Source: Homoserinimonas sp. (GTDB lineage: Bacteria > Actinomycetota > Actinomycetes > Actinomycetales > Microbacteriaceae). Taken from it: a DNA stretch of 64,000 nt. Under the pieces are notes generated by a model, which saw only the letters and a list, made by a program, of their open reading frames with translations, made no database searches and was not told the origin of the DNA. Below, in pieces: positions 1 through 7,757 of the stretch (position 1 is the first letter of the stretch; the number at the start of each line of letters is the position of its first letter). Location: positions 1,481,575-1,545,574 of the forward strand of contig JAMLGP010000001.1 of the NCBI GenBank assembly GCA_023957835.1, written 5' to 3'. The translations under genes and the position numbers were made by a program.

Positions 1-1
1 T

Positions 2-538
2 CCGTGGCTGGTCGTAATCGACATGCAGGCAATCTTCCGCGACAAGTCAAGCGGCTGGAGCACTCCTGGTTTCGATTCGATTACACCTAACATTCAGAGG
101 CTGATCGACAGCTTCGGCGAGAAGGTCGTGTTCACAAGATTCATCGCACCCGAAAAGCCGACCGGCGCCTGGGTGCCCTACTACGAGATCTGGCCGTTCG
201 CTCTGGATGCCGGGCCGCTCAACGACATGGCCCCGGCTTTCGACACTTCCGGGCATCCGGTCGTGGACCTGCCGACCTTCGGCAAATGGGGGCCGGAACT
301 TGACGCCGCAATTCAGGGCAGTCGCGAAATCGTGCTGGTCGGCGTCTCGACGGATTGCTGCGTAATCTCAACCGCGCTGCCGGCGGCGGACGCCGGAGTT
401 CACGTAGTCGTGGCCTCAGACGCCTGCGCCGGAGTTAGCCCGGAAGACCATCAGAGGGCTCTCGACACCATGGCCATGTACGGCCCGCTAATCGAAATCA
501 GCACGGCCGAAGAGGTACTGGCCTCAAGGTCTGCCTAG
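2..538 (+). CDS. Isochorismatase-family cysteine hydrolase (5' end cut off)
   Basis: The open frame runs to the left edge, so the true start lies outside; the first readable residues PWLVVID are the usual first strand of the fold. The catalytic triad of the family is visible: Asp in VVIDMQ, Lys in FGKWG and Cys in STDCCV. Family members hydrolyse amides or vinyl ethers (nicotinamide, isochorismate, N-carbamoyl compounds); the substrate cannot be read from sequence. It lies 21 bases before an ADP-ribosylglycohydrolase-like gene and a PfkB kinase, so a role in nucleoside or nicotinamide-ribose breakdown is a reasonable inference, not a demonstrated one. Confidence 0.85.
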   Translation, partial: PWLVVIDMQAIFRDKSSGWSTPGFDSITPNIQRLIDSFGEKVVFTRFIAPEKPTGAWVPYYEIWPFALDAGPLNDMAPAFDTSGHPVVDLPTFGKWGPELDAAIQGSREIVLVGVSTDCCVISTALPAADAGVHVVVASDACAGVSPEDHQRALDTMAMYGPLIEISTAEEVLASRSA

Positions 539-559
539 TCGAAACTGGCAGACCGACGG

Positions 560-1561
560 ATGTCCACAATCGATCTTCAAAGTCGAGCTGCGGGTGCGCT
601 CTACGGCCTCGCAATCGGCGACGCCCTCGGAATGCCCACCCAGTTGCTCTCTCCCGACGAAGTGCGCTCTCAGTTCGGCAAACTCGACTGGTTCGAACCG
701 GCCGCGGCCGACCATCCGATTGCGGCCGGAATGCCAGCCGGGTCGATTACCGACGACACCGAGCAGGCGCTGCTCCTCGCGCAGGCACTGATCGACGGTC
801 GGGGCCACGTTGACCAGGAGGCATTCGCGCTCTCGCTCCTTCGCTGGGAAGAGCAAATGAAGGCCCGGGGTTCGCTGGATCTGCTGGGGCCGTCAACCAA
901 GGCGGCAGTCGAAGCCGTCGCCGAGGGGGTTCCGGCTTCAGAAGCGGGGAAGAACGGCGCGACCAACGGGGCGGCAATGCGGATTACGCCGGCGGGGATC
1001 GTGGCCGGTTCGAAGGATCTCGACTCTCTCGTTGCGCTCGTAATCGAATCGAGTGCGGTGAGCCACAATACGAACATCGCACTTTCCGGGGCCGCGGCCA
1101 TTGCGGCCGCCGTAAGCGCGGGCATTGACGGAGCCGACTGCCTGCAGGCGCTCCAATTAGGTCTCGAGGCCGCTCGACTCGCCTCGACCCGCGGAAACTG
1201 GGTGGCTGGCGGCGGCGTTCCAGAGCGAATTGAACTCGCACTTGGTCTCGCTGATTCGTCGCGGCCTAAGGATTCTGCGGGAGCGATCATGCGGCTGCTC
1301 GGCACGAGCCTTGCGACTCAGGAATCGGTGCCGACCGCGATCGGGATTGCGGCCTGCTATCCCGACGATCCGTTCGCCGCCTGCCTGGCCGCGGCGGCAT
1401 CCGGTGGCGACAGCGACACGATCGCGGCTATGGCCGGTGCGATCCTCGGAGCGGTTCACGGGGTGGAGGCGTTCCCTACCGAAGCCATCGAGCTCGTGTG
1501 CTCGGTCAACAAGCTGGATCTCGACTCGGTGGCGGCCAAGTTGCTCAAATTGAGAAGGTAG
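560..1561 (+). CDS. ADP-ribosylglycohydrolase (DraG/ARH) family protein
   Basis: This 333-residue protein has the family's metal-binding signatures: GLAIGDALG near the N-terminus, ITDDTE around residue 65, and GGDSDTIAAM near residue 280. Known members release ADP-ribose from proteins or related N-glycosides using two metal ions. No signal peptide is present, so it acts in the cytoplasm. It sits between a cysteine hydrolase and a PfkB sugar kinase (4-base gap), which fits a pathway that cleaves an N-glycosidic bond and phosphorylates the sugar released. The exact substrate is unknown. Confidence 0.88.
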   Translation: MSTIDLQSRAAGALYGLAIGDALGMPTQLLSPDEVRSQFGKLDWFEPAAADHPIAAGMPAGSITDDTEQALLLAQALIDGRGHVDQEAFALSLLRWEEQMKARGSLDLLGPSTKAAVEAVAEGVPASEAGKNGATNGAAMRITPAGIVAGSKDLDSLVALVIESSAVSHNTNIALSGAAAIAAAVSAGIDGADCLQALQLGLEAARLASTRGNWVAGGGVPERIELALGLADSSRPKDSAGAIMRLLGTSLATQESVPTAIGIAACYPDDPFAACLAAAASGGDSDTIAAMAGAILGAVHGVEAFPTEAIELVCSVNKLDLDSVAAKLLKLRR

Positions 1562-1565
1562 GGCA

Positions 1566-2492
1566 ATGGGAAGACTCATTTGTGTCGGCGACACGGTAAT
1601 CGACGTCGCGATGTCGGTCGAGGCTATGCCAGAACCGGGCGGCGACATTCTCGCCGACTCCGGTGCACTCTACGCGGGAGGAACAGGGTTCAACGTCATG
1701 GCCGCGGCGATCAGGCTCGGCACGGAGTGCGACTACGCGGGGATGCACGGAACCGGACCGTTCGGCGACCTTGCCAGAAAGGCGATGCTTGAGGAGGGGA
1801 TTCAGATTCTGCACGAAGCGGACACGGATGCCGACACCGGCTGGGATGTCGCAATCACCGATTCAAACAGCGAACGGACCTTCATGACCGTGGTCGGCGC
1901 TGAGGCGAAGCTCACCGCTGAGCATCTGGCGCGCGTCGAGGCCCGGTCCGGAGACGTGGTTTACGTCTCCGGCTACGGCCTGCTCGGCGAGCCGGGAGGC
2001 CCGGCGATCGCGAACTGGCTGGGGGGACTGCCGGCCGGGGTGCAGGTGGTGGTCGATCCGGGCCCGCTGGTTACGGACATCCCGAAGCCCATTTTCGATG
2101 CGGTGCTTTCCAGAGCAACCTGGTGGAGTTGCAATGAACGCGAAGCCAAGCTTACGACCGGCATAGCGGATCCTGCGAAGGCCGCAGAGCAATTGGCCAA
2201 AGCGACAGGTGGAGTGCTGCTTCGAGTCGGCGCAGAGGGCTGCCTACTCGCCAAGACTGGAAGCGAACTCGCAGTGATCCCCGGCTTTCCGGTCAAAGCA
2301 GTTGACAGCAATGGCGCGGGAGACAACCACATAGGAGCGTTTATTTCCGGACTGCTAGATGGAATGGAACCGGCCGCCGCCGCTCGCAGAGCCAACGCGG
2401 CCGCCGCGATATCGGTCACTCGGATGGGTCCGGCGACCGGGCCTGGAACCGAAGAACTTGATCAGTTCCTTGCCGCGGCCAAGGTAAAGTGA
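1566..2492 (+). CDS. PfkB-family sugar or nucleoside kinase
   Basis: The 308-residue protein shows the ribokinase/PfkB pattern: an N-terminal [11 protein letters not shown] substrate-binding motif near residue 38 and the C-terminal [11 protein letters not shown] motif, where Asp is the catalytic base and GAG forms the anion hole. It would phosphorylate a sugar or nucleoside with ATP. It follows the ADP-ribosylglycohydrolase-like gene by 4 bases, and its stop overlaps the next gene's GTG start, so all are probably translated together. Ribose or a ribonucleoside is the best guess for substrate. Confidence 0.88.
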   Translation: MGRLICVGDTVIDVAMSVEAMPEPGGDILADSGALYAGGTGFNVMAAAIRLGTECDYAGMHGTGPFGDLARKAMLEEGIQILHEADTDADTGWDVAITDSNSERTFMTVVGAEAKLTAEHLARVEARSGDVVYVSGYGLLGEPGGPAIANWLGGLPAGVQVVVDPGPLVTDIPKPIFDAVLSRATWWSCNEREAKLTTGIADPAKAAEQLAKATGGVLLRVGAEGCLLAKTGSELAVIPGFPVKAVDSNGAGDNHIGAFISGLLDGMEPAAAARRANAAAAISVTRMGPATGPGTEELDQFLAAAKVK

Positions 2493-4096
2493 CTGGCGTG
2501 ACTGACGAGACCAGCAAGGCCGACCTGTACACAACGGCAGGCAAGCTCGCCGACCTAAAGCGCCGCTACCACGAAGCGGTAACCGCAAGCGGTGAGGCAG
2601 CAATTGAGAAGCAGCATAAGCGCGGAAAGAAGACGGCTCGCGAGCGGATCGAGCAGTTGCTCGACCACGGTTCCTTCGTCGAACTTGACGAATTCGTTCG
2701 GCACCGCACCCACGCCTTCGGAATGGAAAAGTCAAGACCATACGGCGACTCGGTGGTTACCGGCACCGGAACCATCCACGGACGACAAGTCGCGGTTTAC
2801 GCTCAGGACTTCACTATCTTCGGCGGCTCCCTCGGCGAGGTCGCGGGCGAGAAGATCATCAAGGTAATGGAACTGGCCATGAAGACCGGGGTCCCCGTGA
2901 TCGGAATGCTCGACTCCGGCGGAGCGCGAATCCAGGAGGGAGTCGTCGCTCTAGGAAAGTACGGCGAGATCTTCAAGCTCAACACTCGCGCTTCCGGCGT
3001 CATCCCCCAGATCTCGATCATCATGGGACCTGCTGCGGGAGGGGCTGTCTATTCGCCAGCTCTCACCGACTTCGTGATCATGGTCGACAAGACGAGCCAG
3101 ATGTTCGTGACCGGACCGGACGTGATCAAGACCGTCACCGGCGAAGACGTCGGCATGGAGGAGCTCGGCGGTGCCCTGACCCACAACAAGACCTCCGGAG
3201 TCGCACACTATCTGGCCACCGACGAGGATGACGCCCTCGACTTCGCCCGCGCACTGTTGAGTTTTCTGCCCGACAACAACCTCGCGGATCTTCCGATCTA
3301 CGAAAGCGAAGTCGAGCTTGAGATCACCGACGAGGACCGAAAACTCAACACGGTCATCCCAGACTCGCCGAATCAGCCCTACGAGGTCAGGACGATAATC
3401 GAGCACGTCGTCGACAACGCCGACTTTCTCGAGATCCAACCCCTCTTCGCGCCGAACATCGTCGTCGGTTTCGGCCGGGTCGAGGGTCACTCGGTCGGGA
3501 TTATTGCCAACCAGCCGAACGCAATGGCGGGAACGCTAAACATTGATGCCGGTGAGAAAGCGAGCCGTTTCGTGCGATTCTGCGACGCCTTCTCGATTCC
3601 GATCCTGACCCTCGTCGACGTGCCGGGCTATCTGCCTGGGACGGATCAGGAATGGACCGGAGTGATTCGCCGCGGCGCGAAACTGCTCTACGCCTATGCC
3701 GAAGCGACCGTGCCGCTCGTCACGGTGATCACCCGCAAGGCCTACGGCGGCGCCTACATAGTCATGGGCTCAAAGCAACTCGGCGCCGATCTCAACTACG
3801 CCTGGCCGACCGCCGAAATCGCGGTCATGGGCGGTCAGGGGGCCGTCAACATTCTGTTCCGCGGAGAAATCAAGGCGGCAGAGGAGGCCGGAGAGGATGT
3901 CGCAGCCGTCCGCACTAGGCTCGCGAACGAATACACCTACAACGTCGCGAGCCCGTTCCTCGCCGCCGAGCGCGGAGAACTCGACGGAGTGATCGAGCCG
4001 GCTGCAACCCGGATCGTCGTGATCAAAGCGCTGCGGGCGCTGCGCACGAAGCGGGCTGCGCTGCCGCCTAAGAAGCACGGAAACATCCCACTGTGA
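2489..4096 (+). CDS. Acyl-CoA carboxylase beta subunit (carboxyltransferase)
   Basis: This 535-residue carboxyltransferase moves CO2 from carboxybiotin to an acyl-CoA. It has both crotonase-like halves: GGARIQEGV near residue 146 and [12 protein letters not shown] near 174 form the acyl-CoA and biotin sites, and the second half carries [10 protein letters not shown] and [12 protein letters not shown]. These motifs match propionyl/acetyl-CoA carboxylase beta subunits of the AccD5/PccB type. The GTG start overlaps the kinase stop by 4 bases; a second in-frame GTG at 2498 is possible. The epsilon gene overlaps its end, and the biotin-bearing subunit lies at 11586. Propionyl-CoA is a likely substrate given the valine operon nearby. 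Confidence 0.93.
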   Translation: MTGVTDETSKADLYTTAGKLADLKRRYHEAVTASGEAAIEKQHKRGKKTARERIEQLLDHGSFVELDEFVRHRTHAFGMEKSRPYGDSVVTGTGTIHGRQVAVYAQDFTIFGGSLGEVAGEKIIKVMELAMKTGVPVIGMLDSGGARIQEGVVALGKYGEIFKLNTRASGVIPQISIIMGPAAGGAVYSPALTDFVIMVDKTSQMFVTGPDVIKTVTGEDVGMEELGGALTHNKTSGVAHYLATDEDDALDFARALLSFLPDNNLADLPIYESEVELEITDEDRKLNTVIPDSPNQPYEVRTIIEHVVDNADFLEIQPLFAPNIVVGFGRVEGHSVGIIANQPNAMAGTLNIDAGEKASRFVRFCDAFSIPILTLVDVPGYLPGTDQEWTGVIRRGAKLLYAYAEATVPLVTVITRKAYGGAYIVMGSKQLGADLNYAWPTAEIAVMGGQGAVNILFRGEIKAAEEAGEDVAAVRTRLANEYTYNVASPFLAAERGELDGVIEPAATRIVVIKALRALRTKRAALPPKKHGNIPL

Positions 4097-4311
4097 CCAA
4101 CCTGGAGCCATCGGAGATTCGGGTCGTTGCGGGGAGTCCGACCGAGGAAGAGCTCGCCGCAGTCGTTGCCGTACTCGAAGCGATGGCTCTGGAACTCGAT
4201 GGAACCCGTGCCAAGAAGGCGGAGAAGGCGGCCAGTGCATGGCGACTGAGCCAAAGGCCTATCAGAACTCCGATCCTGCCCGGACTCAGCCGCTGGCGCA
4301 CTTTCTCCTGA
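4093..4311 (+). CDS. accE: Acyl-CoA carboxylase epsilon subunit
   Basis: This 72-residue protein starts at GTG overlapping the stop of the beta subunit. It has the family signature: [20 protein letters not shown] near the N-terminus, then a charged linker and a C-terminal SAW...RW segment. In actinobacteria this small subunit stabilises the alpha-beta carboxylase complex and raises activity. Its position directly behind the beta gene is the standard arrangement. A C-rich then G-rich stretch follows the stop but is not a strong terminator. Confidence 0.85.
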   Translation: MTNLEPSEIRVVAGSPTEEELAAVVAVLEAMALELDGTRAKKAEKAASAWRLSQRPIRTPILPGLSRWRTFS

Positions 4312-4736
4312 ATACCCCCCGAACTGGGGACAAATTCAACGCCAATCTGCAAGAACTTTCTAGAAAATCTGAATTCCCGCTGAGTCAGCCGACTTTCGCG
4401 AAATACCTTCACATTCGACGGTTCTGACGAGAGAAATCTTCAATTTGTACCCCAGTTACGCAAATCAACCCCGCCGGCACATTGGTATATCGGATTTGGC
4501 TCGTTTCCACGCGAGAAATCTGTACCCCGATTGTCCCCCAAAATGCCGACTTTGCAGTAGCGTAATCGCTACCCACAATTGTTATTGCAGGGTGTTCCGC
4601 TCCAAAGCGGCACCGCCAGTCTTTAGCCGACTAGGGTAAGCGGGCTAAGGGCTTGGGGGCGGATCAGGGCGATATTCGGGTTATCGCCCTGATCCGAAAT
4701 TAGAAGGAGGGCTGGCGCTCAAGGCGCTGGCCCTCC
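4312..4736. other. 425-bp intergenic region with related short repeats
   Basis: No credible gene is seen in this stretch, which is more AT-rich than its surroundings. A 15-base segment at 4322-4336 recurs inverted with one inserted base at 4442-4457, and a related copy (4516-4532) follows a second GAGAAATCT (4431-4439 and 4513-4521). A small hairpin lies at 4557-4572 (GTAGCG/CGCTAC). The region ends in two strong hairpins annotated separately. It could hold a small RNA or the promoterless gap between convergent operons; the sequence alone does not decide. Confidence 0.5.
4660..4696. terminator. Perfect 15-bp hairpin, probable terminator
   Basis: Bases 4660-4674 and 4682-4696 are perfect reverse complements around a 7-base loop. 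It lies between the converging carboxylase and two-component operons. There is no long T run, so it may act with the next hairpin 9 bases away. Confidence 0.7.
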
Positions 4737-4737
4737 T
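4705..4737. terminator. 14-bp hairpin touching the stop of the minus-strand operon
   Basis: Arms 4705-4718 and 4724-4737 pair throughout with two G-U wobbles around the loop TCAAG. The right arm reaches the stop codon of the membrane protein gene, so it most likely ends the minus-strand two-component transcript and may also block read-through from the left. Confidence 0.7.
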
Positions 4738-5774
4738 CATTCGTTCCGGGCAGCTACCGCTCTCGGAATCTCGAGCCAAAGATCCACCTGGTCGTCCTCG
4801 TCAATGCCTAGTGCGCTTGCGTCTCCACCATCGGAAAAGCTCAGACCCACGAGGGTCACCGCGACATCCGAATCCTCCTCGCCGGTTCTGGCAACCAGAC
4901 GATCGCTGTCAGAGCCGGCAAGGGCATCCGCGAGTTGATTAAGGATCTGATCCGACTCGCGCGGGTCCAGATCGTCAAGTCCGCCTTCATCAAGCAAAGT
5001 GACGATCGACCCCCTATGCCTGGCGTTCATGACTTCGGTCCTTACGCGATCGTTCAGTAGTCTGCGACCGCGAATTTCGTCCCTGATGGCCGCTTCAAGG
5101 TAGACGCACTCCTGCCGGAGTTCCTCACTTAGTTCACCTTTGCTCTCCACAATCCGCTTCAATACCGGCATGGCAATCTTTTTGGTCTGACGCAGCCTCA
5201 CCTGACGCTCGGTCAAGTGCGCTTCTTGAGCCGCCTGCCAGGCAGCGGCCTCCCGCTCGGCTTCGACGAATTGCTGCGCATCTCTGCCGATCCGAAGGAG
5301 TGACCAGGAGAGGATGTGGGAAACCGCTACCCAAACCACGCTGCCGATGACCCCGAGGGTTCCAAGAAAGCCCGGACCCGCCCACATAGCCGTATGCGCC
5401 GCCAGAAATGCGACACCGAGCCAGGCCCAGAGGTGTCGCCGCCTGGTCGAGGTAATCACCATGAGCGTACCGATGGCGGCCGGATACCAGGTCGAATAGT
5501 CGGATCCGATTGAGCCATGGACGTCAAGTTGCGAACTCACCAGCAGAGTCACCGCGACGCTCACCGCGAAGTTCGCGGCCGCCATCCAGGTAGGCATTCT
5601 GGCTTCCTTCGAGGGCCAGAGACTTACGGTCGTGGCAGCCGCGTAGAGCACCATCGCTATCACGTACGGGAGCTGGTCTCTCGGAATATCGATTGAAAAA
5701 GCCGCCAACAGCAACTGGTATGCGGAAAAGATCGCGGCGAGTGAGACGATTATGTAGCGGCGCAGGGTGATCAT
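4737..5774 (-). CDS. Membrane protein resembling a sensor kinase without ATPase domain
   Basis: The 345-residue protein has about five or six hydrophobic segments in its first 165 residues, then a charged helical region (RQTKKIAMPVLKRIVE, then LEAAIRDEIRGRRLL) and an acidic C-terminal tail. This helical part resembles the region before the ATPase domain of NarL-type sensor kinases, but no phospho-acceptor His box and no N, G1 or G2 ATP-binding boxes are present. The chosen ATG overlaps the histidine kinase stop (ATGA) and follows a GGAGGGGAG-type ribosome site; an upstream ATG at 5801 would need a longer overlap. It is the last gene of the response regulator/kinase operon and may be an accessory sensor or a negative partner of the kinase. 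Confidence 0.75.
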   Translation of the reverse strand: MITLRRYIIVSLAAIFSAYQLLLAAFSIDIPRDQLPYVIAMVLYAAATTVSLWPSKEARMPTWMAAANFAVSVAVTLLVSSQLDVHGSIGSDYSTWYPAAIGTLMVITSTRRRHLWAWLGVAFLAAHTAMWAGPGFLGTLGVIGSVVWVAVSHILSWSLLRIGRDAQQFVEAEREAAAWQAAQEAHLTERQVRLRQTKKIAMPVLKRIVESKGELSEELRQECVYLEAAIRDEIRGRRLLNDRVRTEVMNARHRGSIVTLLDEGGLDDLDPRESDQILNQLADALAGSDSDRLVARTGEEDSDVAVTLVGLSFSDGGDASALGIDEDDQVDLWLEIPRAVAARNE

Positions 5775-6994
5775 TTTGGTCTCCCCTCCGCAAGAGGCCA
5801 TCTGACCACGATCTCCGCACCTTCACCTGGCGCGGCTCGAATGATTGCTTCCCCGCCCGCACTGGCCATTCGCTCGGCTATCGAGATCCTCAGCCCAATT
5901 CGCTCCTTCGGGACCGAATCAAGGTCGAAGCCAACCCCATCATCCTGAATGTGAACTTCGATTCCTGCTTCGCCAATGCCCTTCACCTCGACCCGCCGCT
6001 TTCGTTCCGCGCCGGCGTGCTGAATGCTGTTTACCATCGCCTGCACCGAAGCAGAATGAACTGCTTCCGCCGCCGCTATCGGAATGCTCCCTAATCCAAC
6101 TCCGGTTTCGCTGAAGTTGAACGAATCGGACAAAGTCGCGGCGGTGGATTCGATCCGATCGACCAACTGGTTGAGCCCGACTTCTATTTCGCCGCCCGCT
6201 CCCTCTCGCTCGGCTGAAGTTAGCTGAGCAATTGTCTGACTCGCCATTCTCGAAGCAAGAGCCCTGGCCGGCGCAGTGTCGGCCTTGGCGGCGGATATGA
6301 GAGTAGTGAGGACGCTGTCGTGGACTATCGAATCGACTTGAATCCGCTCAACTTCAGTGGCATGGTGACGAACTGCCTTTGCGTACCTGGTCAACGCCGT
6401 GGCCTGAGCAAGATCTACTTCGGCAGAGGCATCCCTCAACAGGGCCACGATCAGCAGTACAGCTCCTCCCAGCAGAATCGCATAGAAGGTGTCCATCGCC
6501 GCGAGGCCGAATCCGGCTGCTCCGGCCGAAGGTGTGAGTCTGACCAATCCGAAGGTGACCGGAGCAATGATCAAAAAGCCGATGGCGGGCCAAATCGGAA
6601 GAGCGATCGCGGCGGTAGCGGTGGCGACGGTGCAAAGGAACCATAGCCAGGGCCGATCGGCGGCTACTGCCTGCGGGTCGGTGACCGCTATGGGCCAGCA
6701 GACCATTGATCCAAACCAACAGATCGAAACCAGAAGATTCGAAGACTTCACCAGTCGTCTGAAGATCGAACTGATCAGACAAATGAGCAGGCTCCCGTAA
6801 ACAGCTACCGCGAAGATCCAAAACCAGATCGGCTTTAGATCAGCGAACTGATCTAGCATGACCGGGAAGGTCTGAGCGCCAAAGAGCAACCCGAAGAAGG
6901 CAACCGACCGAGACGCGACGACTTCCATTCTCGCCCGGCTAATCGTGCGCCTGGGGTGCCGTACTGCTACTCGTTCAACGCTCATCCGCACCAT
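5771..6994 (-). CDS. Sensor histidine kinase, NarL/LiaS type
   Basis: The 407-residue protein has an N-terminal membrane domain of about six segments, then a dimerisation helix with the phospho-acceptor His in IVHDSVLTTLI. The C-terminal ATPase domain shows the N box (MVNSIQHAG) and the G box (DDGVGFDLDSVP, GLRISIAERM). It would phosphorylate the response regulator whose gene overlaps its start by 20 bases. Alternative starts at 6985 and 6928 exist and none has an outstanding ribosome site. The signal sensed is unknown; the paralogous membrane protein downstream suggests a three-part sensing unit. Confidence 0.88.
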   Translation of the reverse strand: MVRMSVERVAVRHPRRTISRARMEVVASRSVAFFGLLFGAQTFPVMLDQFADLKPIWFWIFAVAVYGSLLICLISSIFRRLVKSSNLLVSICWFGSMVCWPIAVTDPQAVAADRPWLWFLCTVATATAAIALPIWPAIGFLIIAPVTFGLVRLTPSAGAAGFGLAAMDTFYAILLGGAVLLIVALLRDASAEVDLAQATALTRYAKAVRHHATEVERIQVDSIVHDSVLTTLISAAKADTAPARALASRMASQTIAQLTSAEREGAGGEIEVGLNQLVDRIESTAATLSDSFNFSETGVGLGSIPIAAAEAVHSASVQAMVNSIQHAGAERKRRVEVKGIGEAGIEVHIQDDGVGFDLDSVPKERIGLRISIAERMASAGGEAIIRAAPGEGAEIVVRWPLAEGRPK

Positions 6995-7679
6995 CGGGGT
7001 CGATGCCAGGCAGGATTCCGTCCTCTACCGCGCGACGAAGCAGGTCTACTTTCGTTGGCGCCGGCCTGCCCACCTCAATGTACTTGGAGCGAATCCGATC
7101 CAAGTACTCTCTGGCTGTAAAAAAGCCGATCCCGAGCCGATCGGCCGCAGACTTCAGTGGCATTCCGGCTGCATACAAGTGAAGAATCTCGCGTTCGCGC
7201 CTTCCAAGCTGAGCCTTGGCAAAATCCCGATCAGCGTCGATCGCACTCGCCCACTCCAGGTTGTTCAGAACCTCTCCCCTTGCCACGGTCTCGATGGCGG
7301 ACATCACAGTCCTGGTCGAAGAGGACTTCGGAATGACTCCGGAAACGCCGGCCGCGAGTGCCTCTCGAACCAGCGCCACCCTGTCGGCGATGCTATGAAC
7401 CAGTACCGCACACCCGACCGCCTGCAGCGACTTGACGTTTTGGGTCACCGAGGAACCGTCACCGAGCGATAGATCGAGAACGGCTACTTCACACTCCTGC
7501 CCTCCGAGTAGCGCGATGAATTCGGGAACAGTTCCGGCTGCAGCTACGAAGTCATAGCCGCTATCCTCCGCCGCCGACTGGATACCGAGTCTTACCGCCT
7601 CGTGGTCATCAATCACGCCCACTCGAGTCTTCTTGCGAGCTGCGGGCGCTTCCTCAACTTCTTCAGTCAGAAGCCCCAT
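6975..7679 (-). CDS. LuxR/NarL-family response regulator
   Basis: From the ATG at 7679 this is a 234-residue protein. The receiver domain has VIDDHE, the phosphorylation site in AVLDLSLGDG, and the conserved Lys in VIPKSS. The C-terminal HTH (LGRREREILHLYAAGMPLKSAADRL) is of the NarL type. The nearer ATG follows AGGA with good spacing, whereas the longer frame reaching 7757 would run to the divergent gene's start. It is the first gene of the minus operon, overlaps the kinase gene, and probably controls nearby promoters such as the divergent DUF2207 gene, which is an inference. Confidence 0.88.
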   Translation of the reverse strand: MGLLTEEVEEAPAARKKTRVGVIDDHEAVRLGIQSAAEDSGYDFVAAAGTVPEFIALLGGQECEVAVLDLSLGDGSSVTQNVKSLQAVGCAVLVHSIADRVALVREALAAGVSGVIPKSSSTRTVMSAIETVARGEVLNNLEWASAIDADRDFAKAQLGRREREILHLYAAGMPLKSAADRLGIGFFTAREYLDRIRSKYIEVGRPAPTKVDLLRRAVEDGILPGIDPDGADER

Positions 7680-7757
7680 GATTTCAATCCTGTTCTCCCC
7701 CGATTTCTCCCCCCCAGCGTAATCGCTGGACCGGTTCGGGGCGGGTATAGTCGGCAC

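Noticed and set aside
4445..4639. 64-residue plus-strand protein
   Set aside because: It has no ribosome site and no recognisable features, and lies within a repeat-bearing intergenic region.
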